A stretch of DNA of 64,000 nucleotides, taken from NCBI GenBank assembly GCA_025531455.1, contig JAMYHL010000001.1, positions 124,001-188,000 of the forward strand. The letters run 5' to 3'. Below are positions 54,401 to 64,000 of this stretch, one piece after another (the stretch's first letter is position 1; each line of letters starts with the position of its first letter). This DNA comes from Apiotrichum sp. Y4204 (Eukaryota > Basidiomycota > Tremellomycetes > Trichosporonales > Trichosporonaceae). The position numbers were made by a program, and so were the translations under genes. Below the pieces are notes generated by a model that worked only from the letters and a program-made list of their open reading frames with translations, did no database searches and was not told where the DNA came from.

Positions 54401-57400
54401 TTACGAGGCAGTCTTCGATGCTTTACTCCGGAGCTTAAGCAGGACGAAAACAAGGGTATAGCTCGAAATCGCAAACAGCCTAGGGTCAGTACAGCTAGGT
54501 AGAGAGCAACTCACAAGGTGAGGAAGATTCCTCCCCAGCCACGCGCACGTGTATTGATATTGAGTGTGTGAAGGTATTCGGACCCCCTCTTGAATGCGCA
54601 ATACGCGCACATCTCTGTATCGTTCGGATTGTCGAGGTATCCCGGCGCGCCAGAATTGATATATGGAGCAAAGTATTCGCCACAGGTCATTCCTGCAGGA
54701 GGGTTCAGATAGCCGTATTCGTCCTTCTCGCACACGACGCGAACACCCCAGATAGGGAATGTGATTAGTCCCTGCATTCTGCTTGTTAGTTCCTCTCCTA
54801 CTGGCAATTGTGACTAGGACCCCTCGACTTACAGGTATGTAAACGGATCCAGCCAGTACACTGTCGACGATCAGTATTTCCCAGATATGAGGACTCACTC
54901 CAGTAGCGCCAGAAAACGTTGAGCGCCATGTACGGCACGATGATTCCGCAGAAGAGCGCCAGGATGATGATAATGAGCGGGATAACCAGGGCGGCGAAGA
55001 TGGGGTTTGGCGCGTACGCGGCTGTTGTCAGTGCTACTCCCGGCAGCTGTGCTCACCGATGAACTGGCCCATTCCGGTGTAGAGGAACTCGTAGAAGCAC
55101 CTGCACATTAGTAAGGAGCGAAACCATGTCTTACATTTGGAGGAACACGGGGCCGGCCACGTTTCCATTCAGATCGAGGCCTGCCGTCGGGTACCAACAG
55201 CACCAGAACAGGAAGGCGCAGATGAGGAGGTAAGGGAACTCGGCCGCGATCTCGCCAAAACAAAATACCTGCCAGCAGTAGAATTTTGCTTTCTTCTCGC
55301 GGGCCTCGAAGATGTCTCGATTGGCAATGAACTATTGTCAGTGTTAAACTCACATCAATGCTTACCTTTGGCTGCGTCTGCACAATTACAGCAGGGGCCA
55401 CAAATGCGAATTGGAACAAGACATAAACTCGGTTCTTGAGATCACTTTGAAAGAGAATCAGCTACACGCGCGGGTTGCAAATAAGCTTGTCAACTAACCC
55501 CAAGCTGTCACCGATCTTGAAGAAGGAGAAACCCAGGATCAACGCAGTGAGAATGTGCAGGAGCAGTTTGTTGCTGACATACGTAACGTCGCGCCACAGT
55601 TGGACATTGGCACGCACGTACACGAGCCACATCTGTTTCGTGATCGGGGCTGCAAACTCATTCGTGTCCTCTGCACTCTCTTCTGCCTCCTCAGCCTCTT
55701 CGTTGCCTTCTACCGCGTCGGGGGTTGCGGAATCGCGCTTCAGATTTTCAAGCTCTGTAAGCATATTCTGGCGCTCTTGGCTGTCGTTCCACACTTCGTG
55801 CCAGTCTCGTTCACGCGACAGATCTCCCGAAACGATGTCGATCATGAACTCGGCTGGGTTCACGCCCTTGGGCCAGTTTACGCCCTTGTCGATGAAATAG
55901 TTTGGAACATCCTACCAAGTCAGCATTCAGCTCGCGAACACGACCCACCTCAACTGGCCCCATGTACACAGTACGCCCTCCGGCTTTGAGGAGAAGCAAC
56001 ATGTCGAATCCAGCAAACAGCGCCGCCGAAGGCTGGTGAATCGTACACAGGATTGATTGACCAGCAGCGGCGAGCTTTTGGAGAAATCCAACAATCATGT
56101 AACTGCTTTGACCATCAAGACCGGAGGTCGGCTCGTCAAGCTGCCGTCAGCGGCGGGTTACGCCAACAATACGTACGAAGAGCAGAGTAGGCTTGGAGAC
56201 CAGCTCGACACCAATGGTGACGCGTTTGCGCTGCTCCACACCTAGACCTTCGCCCGGAGTTCCAATAATGGCATCTTCAATGTCGCCGAGCTCGAGGAGG
56301 TCGATAATCTCGTCAACGTAGTCCAGCTTCTCCTTGTCGCTGAGGTGTCGCGGCTGGCGTAACAGGGCTGAGAATTCGAGCGCCTCGCGCACAGTAGCTT
56401 GAGGCATGTGAACATCTACTTGTTCACAGTATCCAGTCGTCCTCTGGAACGAGACCGGCAGTTTCTTTCCATTCAGTCGCACTTCGCCACTGATCACGCC
56501 CGAGTCCTTCCGCGCAGCAAGGACGTCCATCAATGTCGTCTAAGAATTGTCAGCGACCGTGGCCATGTAGTTCACTAACCTTGCCAGCGCCTGAGGATCC
56601 CATCAAGGCAGTGATGGTACCAGCCTTGCAGTATCCAGTCACCTTGCGCAAGAGTGGCTTGTCCTTTCCACCTTCCTTGACAGTGTAGTCAAGATCTTTC
56701 CATGTAAACGTCGTGCCCTTAATCTCACGTTGGCCAGTGACACTGCCACCAGGGCTTCCTGGGCCACCGGGTCGTGCTGCCTTCTCAGACAACACTCCCT
56801 CCTCGCCGCTGGGCCGAGGAGCCTTCTCGGATAATACCAACTCTCCACCGTGGAGAGTAGACCCTGGTGACGACTAGCCTGTCAGCTACATTACATCAGA
56901 TACCCACCTCGTCCGATTCAGAGACTGCCACCAGCTGGGCTTTCACTGCCCGCGGGCTTTTCTCGCTGAGGCGGCTGGTCTGGCTCTGCAGCCTGTTGCG
57001 GTATTCCTCGCAGTCTTCGCCGTGCTGGGAACATGTCGAGTGAATTCGCTGCAAAGGCGGCCACTGGCGAGGCGAAACCTCCGAGGTAGTTGTACCCCAT
57101 CGGTGCAACGGCTCGCCCAATTGTGGCCCACGAACCTGTCCTGTCTGCCCAGTCGGAGTCTGCCCCGTTGGAGATGGACCCGCCGGAGTCTGTATTGATT
57201 GTTGCGTAACACCGCCGTGCTCTTCATCCCGCGGGTCCTCCGTCTTCTCGATCTGTTGTTTGAGATACTGGGTTCCTCCTCCGCGCTTGAACAAGGTGAC
57301 CTGCTGTGTTGATCCGGCCGCTGGCATGCGCTGCAAGAAGATCATCCCGAGGAAAGCGCTGTTGATCCAGATACCAAAGATGATACCGAGGTTGCGCCAA

Positions 57401-59874
57401 ACGTGCTAGCTGTCAGTCAGGTCTCTCGCGCATTGGTACCAACAGTGGTGCTGAACTCTAGAGCCATGTGAAGATAACGCGAGCCGGGCACAATGGTCGA
57501 GCCAACCACGCTTCCCGTGACTGCACAGCCTTGCGGCTGGCCCACGTACTGAGGGCCGATGGGTGCCAGATCCGGGGCAACGCATCGAAAAGAGATTCCA
57601 GTAAACTCCTCGGCACACACCGCTTCGACACCGTAGAACGCCGGGTTCAGCCACCTAGATTATCAGTCGTCACGCGCTGATTATCAGCCCACCTTGTCCA
57701 ACCAAACCAAGGCTTCATGGAAGGTTGATACTGTTTCGTCAGCACTTGTTGTAATGTCGAGCACTCACGATAATGAAACCAGAGTACAAAACGAAGATTG
57801 TAAAGATCGTTCCCGCAACTTTTGAGGCGTCGTTGTAATTCTTGAAGACGAATCCAATAGTACGGAAGAGGGCGGTATTGGCGCATGTCACAACAAAGCA
57901 GAACAGGAGAGCGATAAAGTATTTGCGTGCGTTGTATTGCAGTCCGGCCAGGAAATAAAAAACAATCGTCCAAATAACCATTTGGAAAAAGAGCAAAGGA
58001 ATGTCGACAATCGTCATGGCAAGGATGATGCACGCGCCAAAGTACATGTCGTACGACTTGTGCTTGGCCAGCACCATGCGCCCGACAAACGCTGATTGAA
58101 CGTCTGAGAAAGCCAGGATACTTGGATCTAGACATTAGTGCCAGATATCGTGTGGGCATACTCACAAAAGATTAGAATGAAGATAGCACCTCCGCGTAGA
58201 TACAAGCCGGCTGTCGTTTTTGGCAGCTGGTAGAACACGGAGCCAGCAATGAAGGACATGACAAAAGTTGTGCCCTGTCGTGCGATGAGAACTGGCTTGT
58301 CTCCCCAGCGCGCCTGCGCCTCCTTGATTGTCAACGCCCAGATCTGGGTGAATACAGATGCTCGCTCGGGGTGGCGCTTGACAGCCATTGTTGATTTCTC
58401 GGCCGCGAGGACTTCTTTTGCTTTGTCGGTCTCGTCTTGGCGAGCCTCCTTGTCGTTCAGCGTTTCTTCGACCTCCTCGCACATGTCCCGATAAATGTCG
58501 CTCTTGAGGTATTGTCGAGCAAACTCTGCGGCAGTGTTGGGGACGCGCCCCTGGAATTCAGGCTTCACTGTCCGTTCGTTCAGAGCTGTGACTGCCGTGA
58601 GATAGTCGGCGGTGTTGGCACCCTCCATGTGCTCAAACCCCATCGCTTCAAAGTACGGTCGCGCCTTTTCACGAGGGCCGTAGTAGATAACTTGGCCCTC
58701 GGCAATGACTGTGACTTTGTCGTACAGATCGTAGATTCCGTTCCCGGCCTGATACAGTGTGGTGACATTGGTTCTGTTCGCTGCGTCGCACAGCAAGCGC
58801 AAGACCTTGTTGAAGGCCAGAGCACTGGAGGCGTCCAACCCGCGCGTAGCGTTGTCCCAGAACATGACCTTCGCGTTTGTCGTCATCATCTCCGCCAATG
58901 AAACGCGCTTGCGCTCACCGCCGGAAACGCCACGCACATACTGGTTGCCGACCTGGGATCAGTAATGTACCAACTTTTTGGAAAGACTCACTTTTGTGCC
59001 GAGGGTGTGCTCAATGCCAAGCGCCCTCAGAATGTTTGTCTGCCTCATCAATCTCCAGGCATGTCCTTTCATCGGCTTCTTGTCCCTAAGTGGGCGTGCA
59101 CGCTCACTCGGCGTTTCCATACGGAGGGCAAAGTCCATGGTACGGCCGACCAGCAGGTTTGGGTCGTGGAGATCGTCTTCATCGTTGTATGCGATATCTG
59201 AACGATAGGGCCGGAACGTTTTGGAATCATACCTCTCCGCGCCGTAGTAGATATCCCCGTCCACTCCTGCGTAAGCCTTGGTAAGACCCGCCAGAGATTT
59301 GAGAAATGTGGAACAGCCGGATCCGGGACGCCCGACAACAAGCATCATTTCTCCCGGCTTTAAACATCCAGTAAAGTCATGGATGAGATACCGCTGGCCC
59401 CGACGCAGCCCAGGCTGACCGCGCTTTGGTCGTTTATCTCCGGGAGACCAGTGCATTTGCTTGACAGCCGGGGGCTCCTTTGCAATCAGCTGCTTTGAAA
59501 GCTTGTTGATCCGGTAGTAGGCAACTAGATTCGTCCAGGGAAACAAGAACGTTCCCAGGTCCATCTTGTATTGGATGTTCTCTTTGCCGCCTGTACCGCG
59601 GACCGACAGGTTCTTCCATGTAAGCGCCAACCCATAGCCAGCCGGTAAGCCTCGAGATCGTTGCGAATCGAGGTCGCGCTGCGGTTAGCCCAAGCGATGT
59701 AAACGGCCGTACCTTAACCTCGTGCTCCAGATTCCATTCGTCTTCGGAATCCTCGGTATCGGAATTGGAGGAGTGCGCTGACTCCTCTGCCGCACCAGCG
59801 TCGCCCATCACTTCTCCCTCTTGCCCGTACGGATTGTCGGCAGCAGCGGCCGAGGCATTGGTAACGCCCAGCAT
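54401..59874 (-). CDS. Full-length PDR-type (ABCG) drug efflux transporter
   Basis: Eighteen exons in phase: 59874-59713, 59678-58992, 58952-58166, 58127-57769, 57730-57693, 57654-57444, 57405-56908, 56873-56580, 56539-56177, 56140-55949, 55911-55499, 55444-55366, 55331-55135, 55100-55057, 55021-54899, 54860-54833, 54778-54515, 54479-54401; 1605 residues. The order is NBD1-TMD1-NBD2-TMD2. NBD1 has the degenerate PDR Walker A GRPGSGCS, signature VSGGERKR and Walker [14 protein letters not shown]2 has the canonical Walker A GSSGAGKTT, a changed signature GVEQRKR and LDEPTSGLD. The asymmetry is normal for the family (Pdr5, Afr1). It exports hydrophobic compounds, including azoles in relatives, across the plasma membrane. 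A long Pro/Gln/Thr linker precedes NBD2. An upstream exon ending in NSLTTLPD may exist before 59874. Confidence 0.93.
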
Positions 59875-62679
59875 GTCTGGCAGTGTTGTGAGACTGTTCT
59901 AGGTAGGAAACAATCCGAGAATCAGTGTGGCGATATGAGGAATGCGTTGCCGGGAGAGGTGCCTGTCAGTATGTAACAGTTCACTTTTAAGACGACATTT
60001 CAGCTGCGGTAAGAGCTTCGGTGAAGTCCGTGGTCATGTCGGGCTGTCTGGAGTAAAGTGGTGGGTACAGCCCCCCAGGACCACAAGTTCCAACGCTTTG
60101 GTAGGCGACGTCACGCGTCGGCGACGACGAGGTCCACCTTGATGTCATTGATGAATTGCTCCATAGTGGGGTGGAGGTTGAGTGACTTGGGACATTGATA
60201 ACGGTGCCCGGTGCGGTGGTGAGGATCGACAAATCTTGAGCCTACGAAGACACTCCATGCGCCGATTCGGCCATGCGCGGCCATACGATTGCTGTTGCTG
60301 GACCCCCTGACAATATCGAGATGAGCGAACATGGTGATTGTGGAAACGTATGAGTAACGGTGATGGCTGTACGAGCATGTTGCACAATGTGTAGCAGGTG
60401 AGGGGCACTCAAACGATGGAAAGACGCAGTCGGGAAGGAGAGAGAGGGGAAACGGACCAGGATCAAGGTTCTGGTGAATGTCTTTGGACTTGCAGTACTG
60501 GTAGGAGGGCGTTCCGCGACTGCTCGGCAATCCCCGCCAACGTGATACGGAATGTCTTTACGATCTCCGAGCCTCATTCATGCCGCTCCGCTAATTAACT
60601 CACCTGTGCCTCGGAGCGCAATCGGGTCACTAGAGACCATCCACTGAACACTCTCCACCTCCAATGCCATGGCTGAGCTTGACCTTTCGTCAACTCATGA
60701 TCGGCGTCCACATTCTTTGCCACTGGCTCAACGTTTGCCTACCTCAACGCTCCACTTACCTGTCAATGTCACTTGTCACCGTTGCCTCGATTAACGCTCC
60801 ACTCACCTGTCAATGCCACCCCCAGCCACATCCTTGCCGCAGGCAACTGCCGGAGTTCAGAATAAACCACTCCGCCGCTCGATCATCGTGCGTAGGGACC
60901 TTGAGGCACCATGCCCCGGCAAGCTGTCGAGAACGTCATCGATGACGGGGTCGTCGCGATCGCAGCGCCAGAGGCCGGTGCCAAAGTGACCCTCGGTGAG
61001 ACGTTCTTCATGTCCGTCCCCAAGCTATTTCCGCCCCCAAGCTATGGAGCTGTGTGCTCCGCCAATCCATTCAGTGCGGCGGTGACACTTCGGCGCCCGA
61101 CGGCGCGCCGGCCCCCGTCCGCGTCGTCTGCCGGCGCACACTTTCGACTTGTAGGTACATCTTGTTGTTGCTGTTTCCAGCAATCCGTCGCTGATGTTCC
61201 TGATTCCAGTGGAGCGCGGACGCGTATCCCGCCCTGAGAGCCGACGGGGCGTTAGATCTCCAGGAGCCGCATTGGTATGGCCTTGAAGCGGCCGGTCAGA
61301 TTGGCGGAACAGTTTGATGGTCGGGGTCGTCGAGGTCCATCATGAGTTGTTCATATATGTGTGTAGACAATGCAGTGCGACACCTTTGTCCCCGGCCAAT
61401 GGGTTTGAACCACAATAGCAATTCACACAACACCAATCTCAATCTGCACGACAATCAAACATGATAATGAGAGGGTGAGATCGGCGAGACATTGTACACG
61501 TACTGTTCACACTGGTTACTCCATCTTGCGACGATCGGAAGAGCTGGAGGGGTTGCCAGCTTGACAGCACACGGCACAGCTCTCCGCAAACAAGGATTGG
61601 GGCTGACCGATCCACAGGCCCCAACTCTCGATTGTGTGCTGGTATACTGGCTCGCTCAGCGCACGCATCCAACTCGGTCGCTCCGCGATCGTTCCTCTGT
61701 CGTGGCATCTGTGGTGAGAAGTCAGGCGTATGAATCGCCGATTGCTCCGTTCGGCCTCAATCATCGAATCATCGGAGTCCGAAATCCTCCACGGGCCGAA
61801 GGTAACCGGCAGGCCACGTCGGCAACGCTCCACCAACAAGGCCGGCGACTGACCGGCACCGAAGGCAGCGACGGCTATGGCAACGGGCACCAATCGCACG
61901 CCGCAGGAGCATGGCCCATGGGCGCAGTGCCCCGCGAACTGGTGGGTTGTACGGCCTTGTATGACGCAAGTGGTCGAGGGCGTCGTCGCCTCATGCTTGG
62001 ATCTGCACGGACTTGGCAAAGCGCCCGTCCCGCCGGTGTGTGCCTCGGCGGACGTATAATGCGCAGCAGCAGGCGACAACCGTATAAGAGGTGCTTGCGC
62101 TATCCTATGCTTGGCCTCCAATAAGTATCGCTGTACAGCGCACAGCGTGCATGTCCTGCATACTTATATGCTGCAGCGTTTGAAACGTGTGCGGTGTGGG
62201 AAGACGGCTGGTGCCTGTTGCGGATAGCGCGGCAGTCTACTGGGTTTGGGGTGTTTGCCGCGGCCGTCGTCGTCATGTCACTCGATGCCGAGCGAGGTAT
62301 GAAGACACGAAAGAAGAAGGGCGCAGCGGCAGAATGCTCTCTTTGTGTCTCTGCCAGGGTATTTGAGAGCAATGCCCAGAGATGCCCGATGCGTCGAGGA
62401 CGAGCGTGAGCGACACTGAAACGAGAGTGGCCAGCGAGATTACCGTGCCAGGTCACCATCAGCCATCAGTTTTGAGGCTCACGCTATCCGCGTGCGCTAT
62501 GGGTCGATCCAGCTTGTTTATTATCATCCCCTTTGTACAGATGCACCGATTCAGTCGATCCAGCTCCCACGCACTTCACTGCACCCGAGCCTCGAGGCCG
62601 AGCTGATGACCGAGGATGCTCTGCGTGGAGTCAGGGTGATCCCCCTTCCGAGGATGAGTGACACGAATCTATGGCCCAT

Positions 62680-62765
62680 TATCGATAACCATTATCTCTA
62701 TTCGGCCATTATCTATTATCTATATATCTATGTATCTATTATATATATCTATGTATCGATAGTTC
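62680..62765. repeat. AT-rich TATC/TATG microsatellite
   Basis: Imperfect ATTATCTAT/ATCTATGT repeats form an AT-rich island in GC-rich DNA, likely an easily melted and length-variable element. Confidence 0.85.
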
Positions 62766-63199
62766 CTCGCTTTTTATCTCCACACTCACACACCCGGAGG
62801 CCGGAGGGTTGTCAGGGCACAATCCCCCAGTCCTCGGGCGTTTCCCACACGATCAGTTGCGACCGGCAATGGCGAGCGGGGCACAAGAGCAGAGGCAGAG
62901 AGAGCAGAAACAGAGCAGAGGTACCCGAGTCGAGCGTCGTCCACTCTCTCCCAACGGTCACTGGAATGCAACCGTTTCAGCCCTCTGGCGCTCTGGCCGT
63001 CCCCGCCTCTGCTCCAGCACCCCACTTTATTACGATTTACCAGAATGGTGATTGCGGGGTCAGAACGTCAGAAGCGGTTCGTCGCCTCTTCTTCTTGCGT
63101 CGGTGCTGGATAGGGTAGCGAGAGAGAGATGCGCTCGCTGGATAGCCCCCTCTATCCGACGTATCCCCCGTCTTGCGCTATACATCCGCTCTTCACATG

Positions 63200-63206
63200 T
63201 ATATAA
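63200..63206 (+). promoter_or_regulatory. TATA box of the methyltransferase gene
   Basis: TATATAA about 150 bp before the start codon. Confidence 0.5.
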
Positions 63207-63352
63207 GCTGACCTTCTGCCGCCAGTACTGACCCCATTCCAACGAGCTTTCTCTCGCCAGCATCCCCCAACTGTCCCCAAACTCAATCACTTCCCACAGC
63301 TCCCAGTTCTCCTGTCCTTCCGCTTTGCCTTTTAACACACACAACTCCCAAC

Positions 63353-63994
63353 ATGGCGTCCAAGACCTGCACCGCCGGCAACTCGTTCCTCGCCCGTGCA
63401 TACGACGCCAAGCGCCCAGAGGACCTCCAAGCCGTATACGACGACTGGGCCGAGCACTACGACAGCGACATTACGTCCGCCGCGCACAACTACATTGCCC
63501 CGCGCCTGTCTGCCGAGCTCGTCGTCCGGGCCGCCAACAACACGGACGTCGACGTCCTCGACGCCGGGTGCGGCACGGGGCTCGTCGGCGCCGCTCTCCA
63601 CCAGCTCGGCGTGTCCGTTGTCGATGGGCTCGACGTCTCGCCAGGCATGCTCGGCCAGGCCCGCAAGACCGGCGCATACCGCAACCTCGGCACCGCGGAC
63701 CTGACGCGCCCCGTCGGGATCCCGGACAACACGTACGGGTCCGTCGTCTGCGTCGGCACGCTTACCCACGGCCACGTCGGGCCCGAGGCCATTGCCGAAC
63801 TCGTCCGCCTCACCAAGCCCGGAGGACACATGGTCGCCACCATCGTCGACGACATCTGGGAGAGTAACGGATACAAGGCCGAGACTGAGCGTCTCGTCGG
63901 CGCCGGTAAGGCCAAGTTTGTCTCAGCTGAGATTGCTCCCTACCGCCCCGGAGCCGGCGTCAACGCCCGCTTCCTTATCCTCCAGGCCGTGTAG
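63353..63994 (+). CDS. SAM-dependent methyltransferase (WBSCR27/METTL27-like)
   Basis: Single exon, 213 residues, complete just before the window end. The class I Rossmann methyltransferase core shows motif I VDVLDAGCGTGLVGAAL, then the acidic residue in VDGLDVSPGMLGQA, motif II NTYGSVVCVGTLTHGHV and the post-motif KPGGHMVATI. The N-terminal YDDWAEHYDSDI block is typical of small-molecule and METTL27-like enzymes. It transfers a methyl group from S-adenosylmethionine; the substrate is unknown. Confidence 0.88.
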   Translation: MASKTCTAGNSFLARAYDAKRPEDLQAVYDDWAEHYDSDITSAAHNYIAPRLSAELVVRAANNTDVDVLDAGCGTGLVGAALHQLGVSVVDGLDVSPGMLGQARKTGAYRNLGTADLTRPVGIPDNTYGSVVCVGTLTHGHVGPEAIAELVRLTKPGGHMVATIVDDIWESNGYKAETERLVGAGKAKFVSAEIAPYRPGAGVNARFLILQAV

Positions 63995-64000
63995 ACTGCC

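Larger units (their letters stand above)
59875..63352. other. Unassigned 3.5 kb
   Basis: It holds the ABC gene promoter and the methyltransferase promoter. A minus-strand possibility near 60332-59987 (MFAHLDIVRG..., then VGTCGPGGLYPPLYSRQPD) lacks a clear structure. Open frames on both strands at 61492-62124 mirror each other and show no domain. No gene is supported. Confidence 0.4.

Noticed and set aside
61492..62124. Open frames of over 200 codons on both strands at the same place
   Set aside because: They mirror each other, have no domain, signal or splice structure, and are expected in GC-rich DNA.
1..64000. tRNA, rRNA, CRISPR arrays and transposon terminal repeats
   Set aside because: I scanned by eye for the tRNA B box, regular spaced repeats and long terminal inverted repeats and found none that hold; CRISPR is not expected in a fungus.

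Overview
The window looks like nuclear DNA of a basidiomycete yeast, most likely a Tremellomycete of the Trichosporonales type. The signs are a GC-rich sequence, almost every gene broken by very short introns (many 32-50 nt) with GTRNGT donors and a CTGAC/CTAAC branch site 5-15 nt before AG, and a typical gene set (PMT2, Gle1, RPA2, ARPC3, DHFR, TRPY channel, PDR-type ABC pump). The order-level placement is inference. All gene models were spliced by hand and checked for reading phase across every junction; no homology search was run.

Layout. 1-5972: about 6 kb with no gene I can support. 5973-9437: a large disordered Ser/Pro-rich protein. 10399-12368: mitochondrial-type hotdog thioesterase. 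12969-15713 (-): secreted family 8 polysaccharide lyase. 16915-18962 (-) and 19527-20725 (+): GLE1 and replication protein A subunit 2, divergent. 21669-22547 (-) and 22842-23499 (+): Arp2/3 subunit ARPC3 and dihydrofolate reductase, divergent. 23607-26199 (-): protein O-mannosyltransferase PMT2. 27267-28005 (+): small mitochondrial protein.

28.2-42 kb is an accessory region that looks lower in GC and is gene-poor, repeat-rich and partly decayed. On its minus strand lies a family of small secreted eight-cysteine proteins (five gene models and one truncated relic). All five share a 34-nt first coding exon that splits the signal peptide, an intron just after the fourth cysteine, and, in four of them, a last exon coding only a hydrophobic GPI-type tail. 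Two members sit in an approximately 1.5-kb tandem duplication. A different cysteine-rich, tail-anchored protein (41208-41716, +) lies at the edge. This family is the best candidate here for something undescribed.

42.4-64 kb returns to ordinary genes: a Yvc1/TRPY-type cation channel, a secreted Thr-rich mucin-like protein, a divergent pair of copper chaperone for superoxide dismutase and a Mn/Fe-type superoxide dismutase without a mitochondrial presequence, a broken Gfo/Idh/MocA oxidoreductase, a haloacid dehalogenase, a GNAT acetyltransferase, an 18-exon PDR-type ABC transporter, an unassigned 3.5 kb, and a SAM-dependent methyltransferase that ends six bases before the window does.

Functional themes: cell surface and secretory pathway (PMT2, mucin-like protein, GPI family, PL8 lyase), oxidative stress and copper (CCS1/SOD), drug efflux and ion transport (ABC, Yvc1), and housekeeping genes in divergent pairs.
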